The notes under the pieces: model-generated | The model's input: only the letters and a program-made list of their open reading frames with translations | Databases searched by the model: none | Told to the model about the DNA's origin: nothing | Shown: positions 12,485-20,578 of the stretch, piece after piece | Numbering within the stretch: the first letter of the stretch is position 1 | How the letters are laid out: the number at the start of each line of letters is the position of its first letter | Source of the DNA: a virus | Length of the DNA stretch: 34,659 nucleotides | Virus record (IMG/VR): IMGVR_UViG_3300035034_001123 | Location: 1-34,659 of that record | Strand: one strand, 5' to 3' | Position numbers and translations under genes: made by a program

Positions 12485-12739
12485 TCAACCAGTCACCATT
12501 ACACTCAAATCATTAACAACCTCTCTCCATATATCAAACACTTGTTCGTCATCGTCATCAAAGTCAGTGTCATACATAAAATCCATAAGATTATTAAATT
12601 CAAAATCGACCTTACTCAAGCTACGAATATCAACAGCAAACTGTAGAGATTCAATCATGTCATGGTATCGAACGTGAAAATCATATGGTTTCACAGCTAT
12701 ATGAAACTCCAAGAAACTAAGTTTGTCAGTAATATTCAT
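12485..12739 (-). CDS. acidic hypothetical protein
   Basis: 84 aa, acidic, with DFMYDTDFDDDDEQVFDIWR near the C-terminus. Not recognised. Its ATG overlaps the ligase stop codon by one base (TAATG), so it is probably translationally coupled to the ligase. Confidence 0.65.
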   Translation of the reverse strand: MNITDKLSFLEFHIAVKPYDFHVRYHDMIESLQFAVDIRSLSKVDFEFNNLMDFMYDTDFDDDDEQVFDIWREVVNDLSVMVTG

Positions 12740-14733
12740 TAATTAAAAAAGTCTTTAAGTGTATCGTTAAAATTGTTGAGTTTAGATATACCGACTATCT
12801 GTTGAAAATCGTCTCTTGATACGATGTCAATTCCTAAGTCTTTAGCTTTTGTCGTCTTGCCACTGACAGCATCAGTATCGTTAGCAACTACAAGAGTTGT
12901 CTTTTTAGATACCCCACTGACAATTTCGCCGCCATTAGACTCAACAAACGTTTCCCATTCCTTGTTTCGGAAACCCGTGAAACAAATTTTCTGGCCATCA
13001 AACTTCTGACCAGAAGGTGTTTGATCTGTTGTTATAACAGTGACTTTGGATTTGATATCGTTGTAATATTCTACAAATTCATTCAAACCCTCAAGAATGA
13101 TTGAAGCGGTCTTTTTGTCAAATCCATCAGTACCAGAAATTTCTTTTTCTGTAATCTTACCTTCTAATAATTCCGCAGGATTTCTCAGTTGTTTAACAAG
13201 CATCTTAAACTTACGAACACCAACACCAACACCAAATGAAGGATAACTACCCAGCAAAGTTTCAAGTGCAATCGGATTGAGTTTTGAGGCGATGCCCTTG
13301 GCAATCTTCTCACCATTCTTTCCGATGATACCCTTCAACTGAGTTGAAGTCATGTTCACAATCTTCTCAGGCGTGTTATATCCATGTTCAATGATCTTCT
13401 TGATACTTCCCTCTTTCAAGTTTGGAATGTCAAGAGCAGTCGCCCATGAAGTTAATCGTTTCAATGCCACATCTGAGTTTGAAGACTTGTCTTTCAATAC
13501 CAAATCGACGTCCGTTTCATTCCACTCATAGTCTTCTATGTTTTCAGGCATTTCTGCGACCGCTGGTGTAATAACTTCTAAGATATAAGGAATAACATCA
13601 CCACTACGGGTCATTTTTACAACCGCACCTTTACCAATTTTATTTTCTTGGATATACTTTGCGTTGAAGCCTGTAGTGTGAGAAATTGTTACACCTTGAA
13701 GATTAAACGGAATCAATTTGATTCGTGGTTTAGCCTTGCCGTGTTTAGAGACGTTCCATTCAACACAATCGACGGTCGCTGAATAAATATTTTCAATATC
13801 AGTAATTTTATATTTGATGGAATATGCTGGATTGATAGAGTCTGACTTTCGTGAGTTGGACAACTTTTCTCTAACATCTGAATCGTCAACATCGATTACA
13901 ATCCCATCGATATCGTAGTCTAAAAGTTTCTTACGTTCGATGATGTAACCGTTTAACGTTTCGTCTGTAAGTTCAAAGTCTTCGAAGATTTTATAACCAA
14001 CGGTCTTGAACCCCAACGACTTTAATTCAGTTAGTTGTTGAGTTTTTGCCATATAAAAATGTGATGTAACTGGCATGATTTCATACGCAAAACAATCTAC
14101 ATATCTAAATAGACCAACAGGGGAGGAATCGGTATTCAATACCCCTGCCATGAAGTTCCTAGCATTCTTATACTGATCCCCACCTTTCCGAGTGTAAATA
14201 CTAACAATCTTATCGAAATTGATATTAGAAATCTCAATCTCAACACGTACTGTGACCTTACGTCCTACGTTCTTTGGAACCGATGGAATTTGTTTTACGT
14301 GTCGTGTAATGTCTTGGCCTTCGTAACCATCCCCTCGTGTTAAAGCGATTTGTAAAGTTCCGTCTGTACCGTAAACCAACAGAGCAGAAATACCGTCCAT
14401 CTTATCAGTGATGATGAATCGTTGGTCATTTAGATTTTTATTCTTAATCCATTTTCCAATTTCACCGAATTGAACTTGGTCAAGACTTCCCATTGTATAC
14501 GGAAGTTTAATTTTATCAGTACGAACTGAGGAACCTATACCCAAGAAATATTGGTTTGTAGGGTCAATTTTCCCAGCGATAACACGGAGAGAGTCATACT
14601 CCGAATCCGTAATAAATGATTCCCCGTCGTTCGTATATTTGTCATCCGATAAAGATAACAAGTTAAAAATCTCATCGACTTCATCAGACGACTGATCATT
14701 TAAAATTGACAATACTTTCTCGCGGTTGTTCAT
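12739..14733 (-). CDS. ligA: NAD-dependent DNA ligase, zinc finger lost
   Basis: 664 aa. Seals nicks in DNA using NAD+. A partial Ia-like region (ITDSEYDSLR) is followed by the adenylation domain with the lysine motif KMDG at residues 111-114, then RNFMAG, DGIVIDVDD and SIKYK. The OB domain (KIGKGAVVKMTRSGDVIPYI) leads directly into the helix-hairpin-helix region and a C-terminal BRCT domain (GQKICFTGFRNKEW ... about 590-655). The four-cysteine zinc finger normally between OB and HhH is absent: no cysteines occur in that stretch. Start and stop overlap neighbours (TAATG on both sides), placing it in a coupled four-gene operon with the MBL protein. It probably joins Okazaki fragments of the phage. 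Confidence 0.95.
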   Translation of the reverse strand: MNNREKVLSILNDQSSDEVDEIFNLLSLSDDKYTNDGESFITDSEYDSLRVIAGKIDPTNQYFLGIGSSVRTDKIKLPYTMGSLDQVQFGEIGKWIKNKNLNDQRFIITDKMDGISALLVYGTDGTLQIALTRGDGYEGQDITRHVKQIPSVPKNVGRKVTVRVEIEISNINFDKIVSIYTRKGGDQYKNARNFMAGVLNTDSSPVGLFRYVDCFAYEIMPVTSHFYMAKTQQLTELKSLGFKTVGYKIFEDFELTDETLNGYIIERKKLLDYDIDGIVIDVDDSDVREKLSNSRKSDSINPAYSIKYKITDIENIYSATVDCVEWNVSKHGKAKPRIKLIPFNLQGVTISHTTGFNAKYIQENKIGKGAVVKMTRSGDVIPYILEVITPAVAEMPENIEDYEWNETDVDLVLKDKSSNSDVALKRLTSWATALDIPNLKEGSIKKIIEHGYNTPEKIVNMTSTQLKGIIGKNGEKIAKGIASKLNPIALETLLGSYPSFGVGVGVRKFKMLVKQLRNPAELLEGKITEKEISGTDGFDKKTASIILEGLNEFVEYYNDIKSKVTVITTDQTPSGQKFDGQKICFTGFRNKEWETFVESNGGEIVSGVSKKTTLVVANDTDAVSGKTTKAKDLGIDIVSRDDFQQIVGISKLNNFNDTLKDFFN

Positions 14734-14924
14734 TATAAGTTTTCTGATTGGATTTTTAGGTGACCTTTTAAATCGGGTCTCAACAACTCAACTTTCTTCA
14801 CATACTTTTCAGCGAAGGCGAAGGATGGGAACTTAGTAGCTTGGCAGGTTGTCCAAACGAAAAGATGGATACCTCCTGAGTAAAATGATGGTATTTGATA
14901 TTTTGATGTTTTTATAACGAACAT
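14733..14924 (-). CDS. small hypothetical protein
   Basis: 63 aa: MFVIKTSKYQIPSFYSGGIH ... ending LKGHLKIQSENL. Not recognised. Coupled on both sides by TAATG overlaps (with the MBL gene upstream and ligA downstream), which supports it being a real gene. Confidence 0.65.
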   Translation of the reverse strand: MFVIKTSKYQIPSFYSGGIHLFVWTTCQATKFPSFAFAEKYVKKVELLRPDLKGHLKIQSENL

Positions 14925-15721
14925 TATAGTTTCTTCTCTCCTGTGAATAAATCGAACGTATCGAATGTGTTTACGAATCCTCTAAAACCGTCTTCGGCGA
15001 CAGATTCTACCTTCTTACTGTAATGATATAACCACATTTTGGCCTTAGTGTCAAGAGCAATCTGATCTTTCATATCAGTATATTGAGTGTGTACCTTGCT
15101 ATTAACCCCAACTTCACATTCATGAAATATTACATCAGCACATTCAAGATAATCGAAAGTTTCGCCGGATTTAGCGTCTGTAGAAATGAATGTGATTCTT
15201 TCGGAATCCACACCATCAGAAATCATCAATCCATAAGAAATCATATCATTAGAATCGACTTTCACATGAATTAAGGGTATGAGGTCGAATATACATTCTT
15301 CCCATATAAAACTCTCATCAGAATCGATGTCGTCTGGTATAATATCGACTGGCTGACAATTAAAGTAATCCTTCAAAGTCATATTGGTATCGTCGATACG
15401 AGACATACCTCCTTTGAGCGTGTTTTCCCAAAGGCTGGTTAATGTTTCCTTCTCACCAAACAGAGTCGGTTTATGATCTGATGTGAAATAAGTCATGAAC
15501 CCCAACCATTCCAAACCCCCAACATGATCTGAGTGAAGGTGTGAGATATAAACCGCATCAATATCATTTGCTGATATTCCAAGTTTCTTTAACTTGAAAG
15601 GTGCTGTAGTTCCGCAGTCAATCAACAATTTCTTTCCTGTATCAGACTCAATCAACATATTTGATTGTCCTTGTTCTATTGAGGCGAATGCCCCTCCTGT
15701 ACCTAAAAATGTTATTTTCAT
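14924..15721 (-). CDS. metallo-beta-lactamase-fold hydrolase, possibly RNase Z-like
   Basis: 265 aa. The N-terminus KITFLGTGGAFASIEQGQSN and the metal motif HLHSDH (about residues 60-65) are diagnostic of the MBL fold. Later ligands fit FISTDAKSGET (Asp), FHECE and WLYHYSKK (His). The compact layout, glycine-rich start and HxHxDH resemble tRNase Z/ElaC and phosphodiesterase branches, but I see no clear exosite arm, so tRNA 3'-end cleavage is only a hypothesis prompted by the tRNA array. First gene of the operon running into ligA; promoter 15732-15759 lies so close that the mRNA would be almost leaderless. Confidence 0.85.
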   Translation of the reverse strand: MKITFLGTGGAFASIEQGQSNMLIESDTGKKLLIDCGTTAPFKLKKLGISANDIDAVYISHLHSDHVGGLEWLGFMTYFTSDHKPTLFGEKETLTSLWENTLKGGMSRIDDTNMTLKDYFNCQPVDIIPDDIDSDESFIWEECIFDLIPLIHVKVDSNDMISYGLMISDGVDSERITFISTDAKSGETFDYLECADVIFHECEVGVNSKVHTQYTDMKDQIALDTKAKMWLYHYSKKVESVAEDGFRGFVNTFDTFDLFTGEKKL

Positions 15722-15731
15722 ACTATTTCTG

Positions 15732-15759
15732 ATAATAGATGTGAATATTCAGTTGTCAA
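15732..15759 (-). promoter_or_regulatory. sigma-70-type promoter of the MBL-ligase operon
   Basis: TTGACA (15754-15759), 16-bp spacer, TATTAT (15732-15737). The start codon lies 11 nt after the -10, so the transcript is nearly leaderless. Confidence 0.8.
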
Positions 15760-15771
15760 TCATTTTTAATT

Positions 15772-15880
15772 GTACTGTACTTTAGTACTGTACTTTACTT
15801 TAGTACTGTACTTTACTTTAGTACTGTACTTTACTTTAGTACTGTACTTTACTTTAGTACTGTATTTTAGTACTGTACTT
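15772..15880. repeat. 18-bp iteron-like tandem repeat
   Basis: Four perfect copies of GTACTGTACTTTACTTTA at 15785-15856, flanked by 13-bp truncated copies at 15772-15784 and 15857-15869 and an 11-bp piece at 15870-15880. Next to it (15881-15912) is a nearly pure A/T stretch. Such an array beside an AT-rich tract is typical of replication origins, and it separates the two replication operons; an origin role is inference. Confidence 0.9.
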
Positions 15881-15940
15881 AATTTAATATAATATATTTA
15901 TAATATATTTTTGTCCTTGTCCTTTTTAGTTGTACTTTAT

Positions 15941-15969
15941 ATTGTACAATAACAGTACATTACTGTCAA
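15941..15969 (-). promoter_or_regulatory. sigma-70-type promoter reading into the iterons
   Basis: TTGACA (15964-15969), 17-bp spacer, TACAAT (15941-15946). No ORF follows before the repeats, so the product would be an untranslated RNA across the AT-rich tract and the iterons, perhaps an origin primer transcript. Confidence 0.7.
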
Positions 15970-16064
15970 CTTATAATAACTTAACATTGACATTTTTTAA
16001 AACTGTTAGAGTGAACTACTCACCAATATTAGAGGCGATGGGTTGGGTTTTACGTTCCGTTTAT

Positions 16065-16098
16065 AAAAAACCCTCAACTTTTTACAATTGAGGGTTTT
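16065..16098 (-). terminator. rho-independent terminator of the replication operon
   Basis: Minus-strand CCCTCAA ... TTGAGGG hairpin (16088-16094 with 16071-16077) followed by TTTTTT, 16 nt after the clamp-loader stop. T-runs on both sides make it bidirectional. Confidence 0.88.
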
Positions 16099-16113
16099 CA
16101 GTAATATTATGAA

Positions 16114-17262
16114 TTATAAACCTTCTAAGATTGATAATATACAGCTGGCGAAATTCAGTTCCTTGTTCGCTGATACAACGTCATCAACTTGCCAACTGTG
16201 TAGCGCCTTAATTGTTGTTGCTTTCGCATTTGGAGCATAATCATCTAACTTCTCATACAGATAATCTGCATACTCTTGGAAATCTCCAATATCATTATCA
16301 GCAAGAAACTGTCTACAATCCTTGAGTTTCGTTTTCTTGTCACTTCCAGCTTTTAAGATTTCAATTAACTTAAACTTAGCATCACTTTCGATAACTTGTT
16401 TTTCTGAGATTGATAGTTTACCACTCACCGAATGTTGTTGGGCATTTTGAATAATACGTCGGATGTCAGGATAGTATTTCATTAACGCCTTGAAATCAGA
16501 AACCTCATATGTAACATTCTCTTTGTCAAGTATACCAGCGACATGTTTAGCCACATCTGACTTCGATGGTGGTTGTATATGGAACACCTGACAACGGCTT
16601 ACAAGCGGTTCAATAAGCTTCTCATGATAGTTACAGGTCAAAATGAATCTTGTCTGACCAGCATAAGTCTCCATAATATTACGGAGTGCCATCTGAGCAT
16701 GAATATTCATTCTATCCGCTTCATCTAATATCAAAACTTTCAATCGGTGAAATCCTAAATTCCCAGCAAACGTTTTTACCTTATCACGGATATCATCTAT
16801 TCGACTTTCATCAGATGCGTTGATGTATAAACTATCACATTCAATGCTCGATGCTAACATCTTAGCGATTGTAGTATTATGGCAAATTACACCGTCGGAT
16901 GTCACATACGTATGGGGATCGTCTAATGCCATATCATACACATCTCGGTATTCATTATACGTTGTATTCACAATCTTACGGTTTCCATGAATCGTGTCAA
17001 TCGAGTCACAGTCTTTAATATACTTCCACTCACCGTTTGACTTCACCACATGGTTTTCATCACATTTGATGCTACCTGTATCGTAGTCATATGTATGCAC
17101 ATGACCTTGTTTACGAACCAAATGATTTATATCCACATATTCACCATTCAATGTTTTTATTTTTAAATGTCGGGTTATCTCAACTTCTTTATTGAGGTTA
17201 AATAACTCCATTCCAAGAAAATTAAATAATTCTCCGATAGGTAATCTATATTTTTTTTTCAT
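16114..17262 (-). CDS. clamp loader subunit, C-terminal part with split-intein C fragment
   Basis: 382 aa. Residues 1-129 (16876-17262) are an intein C fragment: block B KCDENHVVKS, block F/G VYDMALDDPHTYVTSDGVIC ending in the obligatory HN. The following residue is threonine, a valid splice nucleophile. Residues 130-382 (C-extein) begin TTIAKMLASS, which continues the Walker A motif left unfinished in gene 17273-17554, and go on with Walker B LKVLILDEAD, the sensor LTCNYHEKL, SRC and a helical collar domain. Joined to its 66-aa N-extein the product is 319 aa, the size of T4 gp44/RFC small-subunit-like loaders that open the sliding clamp with ATP. No homing endonuclease lies in the intein. 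Last gene of the replication operon. Confidence 0.92.
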   Translation of the reverse strand: MKKKYRLPIGELFNFLGMELFNLNKEVEITRHLKIKTLNGEYVDINHLVRKQGHVHTYDYDTGSIKCDENHVVKSNGEWKYIKDCDSIDTIHGNRKIVNTTYNEYRDVYDMALDDPHTYVTSDGVICHNTTIAKMLASSIECDSLYINASDESRIDDIRDKVKTFAGNLGFHRLKVLILDEADRMNIHAQMALRNIMETYAGQTRFILTCNYHEKLIEPLVSRCQVFHIQPPSKSDVAKHVAGILDKENVTYEVSDFKALMKYYPDIRRIIQNAQQHSVSGKLSISEKQVIESDAKFKLIEILKAGSDKKTKLKDCRQFLADNDIGDFQEYADYLYEKLDDYAPNAKATTIKALHSWQVDDVVSANKELNFASCILSILEGL

Positions 17263-17272
17263 TATGTAAATA

Positions 17273-17554
17273 TTATATTTCGAATTTTGCTAATATTTTC
17301 CCTTCATCTTCAGATACCTCAATTTCTATATCAATGTATTCGGAATAATCCAGACATTTGCCCGTACCTGGTTTCCGTGAATAAAATAAAAGATGGGGAA
17401 TTTCCCCGGTCTTGATATACTCAGCTACACGTTCCTTAATCTGTTCGTTACCCAAGTATTCATTCAAGTCATGTGGCCGGTATTTCTCCGCCCAAATATA
17501 CATTGAATCTCTTTTATCTACTTTTTCACTTTCGTCGTTTTCAAAGAATGACAT
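17273..17554 (-). CDS. clamp loader subunit, N-terminal part with split-intein N fragment
   Basis: 93 aa. Residues 1-66 are the N-terminus of a gp44/RFC-type AAA+ clamp loader: WAEKYRPHDLNEYLGNEQIK and HLLFYSRKPGTGK, ending at the Walker A lysine. Residues 67-93 (17276-17356) start with cysteine (CLDYSEYIDIEIEVSEDEGK) and stop; this is an intein N fragment of only 27 residues. The stop is followed, 10 nt later, by the start of the matching intein C gene. Without protein trans-splicing neither piece could form an ATPase, because the P-loop threonine is in the other gene. Insertion between GK and T is the site also used by archaeal RFC inteins (family knowledge). Confidence 0.92.
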   Translation of the reverse strand: MSFFENDESEKVDKRDSMYIWAEKYRPHDLNEYLGNEQIKERVAEYIKTGEIPHLLFYSRKPGTGKCLDYSEYIDIEIEVSEDEGKILAKFEI

Positions 17555-17557
17555 AAC

Positions 17558-18325
17558 TTACTTTCCTTTTTTGGGTTTTATTTTTCTAACTTTCTTCGTA
17601 GCTTTCTTCTTAGCCGATTTCTTCTTAACTGAGTTCTTCAGCTTATTTTCTTCAATCGTAGATTCTTCGTTCATATACTCTTCAATTCGTATATTGTCTC
17701 TAGCCAATCGATGTGCTAACTTGTCATTGAAATCTTCAGCGTTGATAGGCAATTCAATCTGAACGGGTGGATTTTTCTTTAACGTAGGAAGGCCAATGAA
17801 ATCAATCACACCCAGTTCTTGTGCTGTCTTAGCATCGAACCAATAGTCATTTGTTTTGTGAGAATACGCCTTATCCACCCACCAATCAAGTGATTTGTTG
17901 GTTTGGTCAGCAAAAACTCTCACAGCTCTTTGACATTGTTTCTCAAATATCTTTTGAGTTTCTTTCAATTCTTCCATCTTTCCGTAATTCATCATCGCGG
18001 CATCGTGGAACATGAAGATTGATTGAGGTTGTGCCCATCGAAAACCACCTTGTGCCATTAACAGACAACCTGCTGAACATGCATATCCTAAATTGACTGT
18101 ATGATACGCAATCTCATCCGAATTAACAATTGCTTGAATTCCTTCAAAAGCGAAAACCGAACCACCAGGTGAGTTAACATAAATGAAAGCTTCTGTCACT
18201 CCTTCATCCACACTCTTTCTGTGAAATTCTACAAACTTGTTCAACAAATCATCATCAAACGTACCGATGATATTGAAGTATGGAATTTTAGGCGTACCCG
18301 TTTGTGTAACTGTCTCTGTATCCAT
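17558..18325 (-). CDS. ClpP-like serine protease with lysine-rich tail
   Basis: 255 aa from the ATG at 18323-18325, one base after the clamp stop; a TTG 18 nt upstream is possible. ClpP/SppA fold: FIYVNSPGGSVFAFEGIQAI (oxyanion region), serine in YACSAGCLLM, histidine in SIFMFHDAAM, and aspartate in NDYWFDAKTAQELGVIDFIG. The last ~60 residues form a basic tail (SVKKKSAKKKATKKVRKIK) not found in host ClpP. Phage homologues act as capsid maturation proteases or interact with host Clp; which applies here is unknown. Lies between the clamp and the clamp loader. Confidence 0.88.
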   Translation of the reverse strand: MDTETVTQTGTPKIPYFNIIGTFDDDLLNKFVEFHRKSVDEGVTEAFIYVNSPGGSVFAFEGIQAIVNSDEIAYHTVNLGYACSAGCLLMAQGGFRWAQPQSIFMFHDAAMMNYGKMEELKETQKIFEKQCQRAVRVFADQTNKSLDWWVDKAYSHKTNDYWFDAKTAQELGVIDFIGLPTLKKNPPVQIELPINAEDFNDKLAHRLARDNIRIEEYMNEESTIEENKLKNSVKKKSAKKKATKKVRKIKPKKGK

Positions 18326-18326
18326 A

Positions 18327-19064
18327 TTAATCAGATTGTTCAACCTCTGTTAGAAAGTATTCCGAAACATACTCTTCTGTATCGAATTTGATATAAGCAA
18401 GTCCCTTCGATGAAACATACAACTTAGCATCAGTAGCTTCTGAGTTAGCACTCAATAGTTCTTTGAAATACTTAGCTGCGAAACTTATAGGCTTACCAAC
18501 TGTATCCTTACCGTCTTCTGGAGTGATATCCAACGCAATTCGGTTAGAGTTAATCGAAGCATATCCGATAATCATATCCAACTTCTGTGTCTTCTTGTTC
18601 ATAAGAAGTGTAAATGTATTAACATCGGGCAAAGCATTCTTCGCTTTAATAAAACGATTCATGAAATCCTTGTTCAAAAGTAAAACCACATCCCAATCTG
18701 GAAGTTGCTTTACAATAGGAACTTTAGGAATAACCGATGTATCTGACAACATGTAATTAACCTTTGTATTCTTATCAGAAAAACCCAAAGATATAACTCT
18801 GTCGTCTGACGTTACAGTATCAACATCAATCTCACTGTTTAAAACTCCTAAGAGTTGCTTCAATTTACCTGTTTCAAGCACACCCATTTCATAGTCGCCG
18901 AAGTTTTCATTCTTCAACTCTACGTTCCCAAGGATATGTTTTTCCTCTGAAATGAATGATGTCTTTAACTTGTTGTCATCTTCCGATGAAACAATCTTTA
19001 CACTTTCTACACACCCATTCAAGTTGTAACGCTTGATGAATCCGTCTAATTTTGATTTATCCAT
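18327..19064 (-). CDS. sliding clamp (gp45/PCNA-like)
   Basis: 245 aa starting MDKSKLDGFIKRYNLNGCVE at 19064; the longer frame to 19121 would start inside the promoter. Two similar alpha/beta halves: the first ends near the PKVPIVKQLPDWDV linker, the second has IALDITPEDG, PISFAAKYFKELLSANSEAT and ends GLAYIKFDTEEYVSEYFLTE. This pattern is that of T4 gp45-type clamps, which trimerise around DNA and tether the polymerase. Context supports it: polymerase upstream, clamp loader downstream. The promoter at 19093-19121 allows separate expression. Confidence 0.88.
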   Translation of the reverse strand: MDKSKLDGFIKRYNLNGCVESVKIVSSEDDNKLKTSFISEEKHILGNVELKNENFGDYEMGVLETGKLKQLLGVLNSEIDVDTVTSDDRVISLGFSDKNTKVNYMLSDTSVIPKVPIVKQLPDWDVVLLLNKDFMNRFIKAKNALPDVNTFTLLMNKKTQKLDMIIGYASINSNRIALDITPEDGKDTVGKPISFAAKYFKELLSANSEATDAKLYVSSKGLAYIKFDTEEYVSEYFLTEVEQSD

Positions 19065-19092
19065 AATATTATTTTGTTTAACGTAACTACAT

Positions 19093-19121
19093 TTATAACA
19101 GTTGTTTATACCGACTGTCAA
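19093..19121 (-). promoter_or_regulatory. promoter of the sliding clamp gene
   Basis: TTGACA (19116-19121), 17-bp spacer, TTATAA (19093-19098). It overlaps the end of the NADAR gene and leaves a leader of about 25 nt. Confidence 0.72.
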
Positions 19122-19640
19122 TTACTCATTCTTAAAATAAGTTCTTATATCCATTAGGATTCTTCCTAAATTGTTTTCGCCTCCCAGTGCGACATCTACT
19201 CCCCAAAAAATGTCGTGCCACCAGTTTGTCTCTTCAATATATTTGTCACCAGTTTCTAATAAAAGATTTTTCAATCTTTCATTTCTGTTAAACTTGTCGA
19301 ATACTACAATATCCATCACACGATATTTGTGATTGTCCCAATCGGGAATGATAGCTTCTGTTGGAAATTCCTTAGACACTTCTACCCAGGCTTTCTTCGC
19401 CTCATAACCACTATACTGTGTGAACGGTCCTCTTAAACTACGAACCAGTTTAGCAGCTTGATAGGCACTTTCTGAATTCTTGTATGTCAATCCATCAAAG
19501 TAAACTTTACAATCCCAGAAGTTGGATATCCATCTATACGGACCAAACATTCCTTTAATGTTCTCTTCGTCGTGAATGGCGTATTTTTCCCACATCCCCT
19601 TTTTATAATCCGATGATTCATCATACATTAAATCACTCAT
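19122..19640 (-). CDS. NADAR-family protein (ADP-ribose N-glycosidase-like)
   Basis: 172 aa. Motifs of the NADAR/DUF1768 family: MFGPYRWISNFWDCKVYFDG, LTYKNSESAYQAAKLV, and the C-terminal WWHDIFWGVD...GENNLGRILMDIR. Proteins of this family remove ADP-ribose from guanine in DNA or act on NAD metabolites (family knowledge), and phages may use them against DarT-type ADP-ribosylation defences. Conserved W, E and N positions are present, so it is probably active. Overlaps 19633-19896 by 8 nt and precedes the clamp gene. Confidence 0.88.
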   Translation of the reverse strand: MSDLMYDESSDYKKGMWEKYAIHDEENIKGMFGPYRWISNFWDCKVYFDGLTYKNSESAYQAAKLVRSLRGPFTQYSGYEAKKAWVEVSKEFPTEAIIPDWDNHKYRVMDIVVFDKFNRNERLKNLLLETGDKYIEETNWWHDIFWGVDVALGGENNLGRILMDIRTYFKNE

Positions 19641-19896
19641 CTGGTATCCTTTGTAATCCTATACTTCTTAATCCATCATCATCCATCTTAGTTAATGTAA
19701 TGTGACTAGGCAACATAATAAAACTAACATTACCAAATTCAATGTCTTGTTTAACTGCTGATATAGTTTGTTGTAATGATTCGAAACTCTCTGGCATAAC
19801 ATCTTCCAGAAACTTTAAAATAACAATATCCTTTTTATCTTTAGTTCCCTCAAGTTTCAATTCTCTTATCTGTATTTTAAAATCTTCTTCGTTCAT
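19633..19896 (-). CDS. hypothetical protein
   Basis: 87 aa from the ATG at 19894-19896 (MNEEDFKIQIRELKLEGTKD); a TTG 24 nt upstream is less likely. Predicted strand-helix-strand with KKDIVILKFLEDVMPESFES and NVSFIMLPSHITLT. Not recognised. Overlaps the NADAR gene start. Confidence 0.65.
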   Translation of the reverse strand: MNEEDFKIQIRELKLEGTKDKKDIVILKFLEDVMPESFESLQQTISAVKQDIEFGNVSFIMLPSHITLTKMDDDGLRSIGLQRIPDE

Positions 19897-19916
19897 AGTA
19901 TTGCCATTTATATAGT

Positions 19917-20573
19917 TCAATTCCCTTCGATTGTATCATTTGTTTCAATTGAAATTAATTTATCTCTCAAGAATGTAACCTCATCGTCATTTGCATAAGT
20001 TAATACATGTCTTCGTAACGATTTGATTCTGCTCGTGGATTTCAAGAGTTCCGCTTTAACGGGGTATTCACCACGAAGGACTGTGTAAGCTGCTATCGAC
20101 ATTCTAGGAATTACTGTCTTATTTCTGATAGCCTCTTCAGTCATCTTCAGAAAGTTTTGTGATTTCTCTGTTATTTTGTATTCAACATACTCATCAAAAA
20201 TCTTTCGAATCAATTTCAAGTTTAACAAAACCTTTTTTGCTTCAACGATCTTACCTTTGTAATCACCACCGTCATAATATAAAGTTTCGGCTTCTTCAAC
20301 AAGAGTCAGATACTTCTCAATAATTTTGGTTTGATGAATCATATAACCTCCAAGTTCATTCGGATACGATTCGATATCAATATACTGAGCTTCAACCGCT
20401 TTATACAAATCCATCCAAATTTTGACTTCATCCAAACTATCAGCAATTTCTTGTTTGATTTCAATCTCAATTTCTTTTTGGACCTCCGACTGTAAAGTGA
20501 AGTCGTAGTCTTCGACTTCCGTAGCAAATACCGTGATGGGTAACAACAATAATAATAATAATAGTTTCTTCAT
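19917..20573 (-). CDS. exported hypothetical protein with signal peptide
   Basis: 218 aa from the ATG at 20571-20573. N-terminus MKKLLLLLLLLPITVFATEV is a signal peptide with a likely cleavage after VFA. The leucine run is encoded by a TTA/TTG trinucleotide tract. The mature part is mostly helical (KEIEIEIKQEIADSLDEVKI, EAKKVLLNLKLIRKIFDEYV). Not recognised; a periplasmic role such as envelope modification, lysis control or superinfection exclusion is guesswork. The longer frame to 20702 overlaps the upstream gene and is rejected. Confidence 0.75.
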   Translation of the reverse strand: MKKLLLLLLLLPITVFATEVEDYDFTLQSEVQKEIEIEIKQEIADSLDEVKIWMDLYKAVEAQYIDIESYPNELGGYMIHQTKIIEKYLTLVEEAETLYYDGGDYKGKIVEAKKVLLNLKLIRKIFDEYVEYKITEKSQNFLKMTEEAIRNKTVIPRMSIAAYTVLRGEYPVKAELLKSTSRIKSLRRHVLTYANDDEVTFLRDKLISIETNDTIEGN

Positions 20574-20578
20574 AATTC

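Noticed and set aside
15785-15856. CRISPR array
   Set aside because: The 18-bp units are directly abutting with no spacers, so this is a tandem repeat.
17263-17272. Frameshift error explaining the two clamp-loader ORFs
   Set aside because: The 10-nt gap, separate start codon, and intein motifs on both sides match a split intein; no single-base change would fuse the two in frame while keeping both intein ends sensible.
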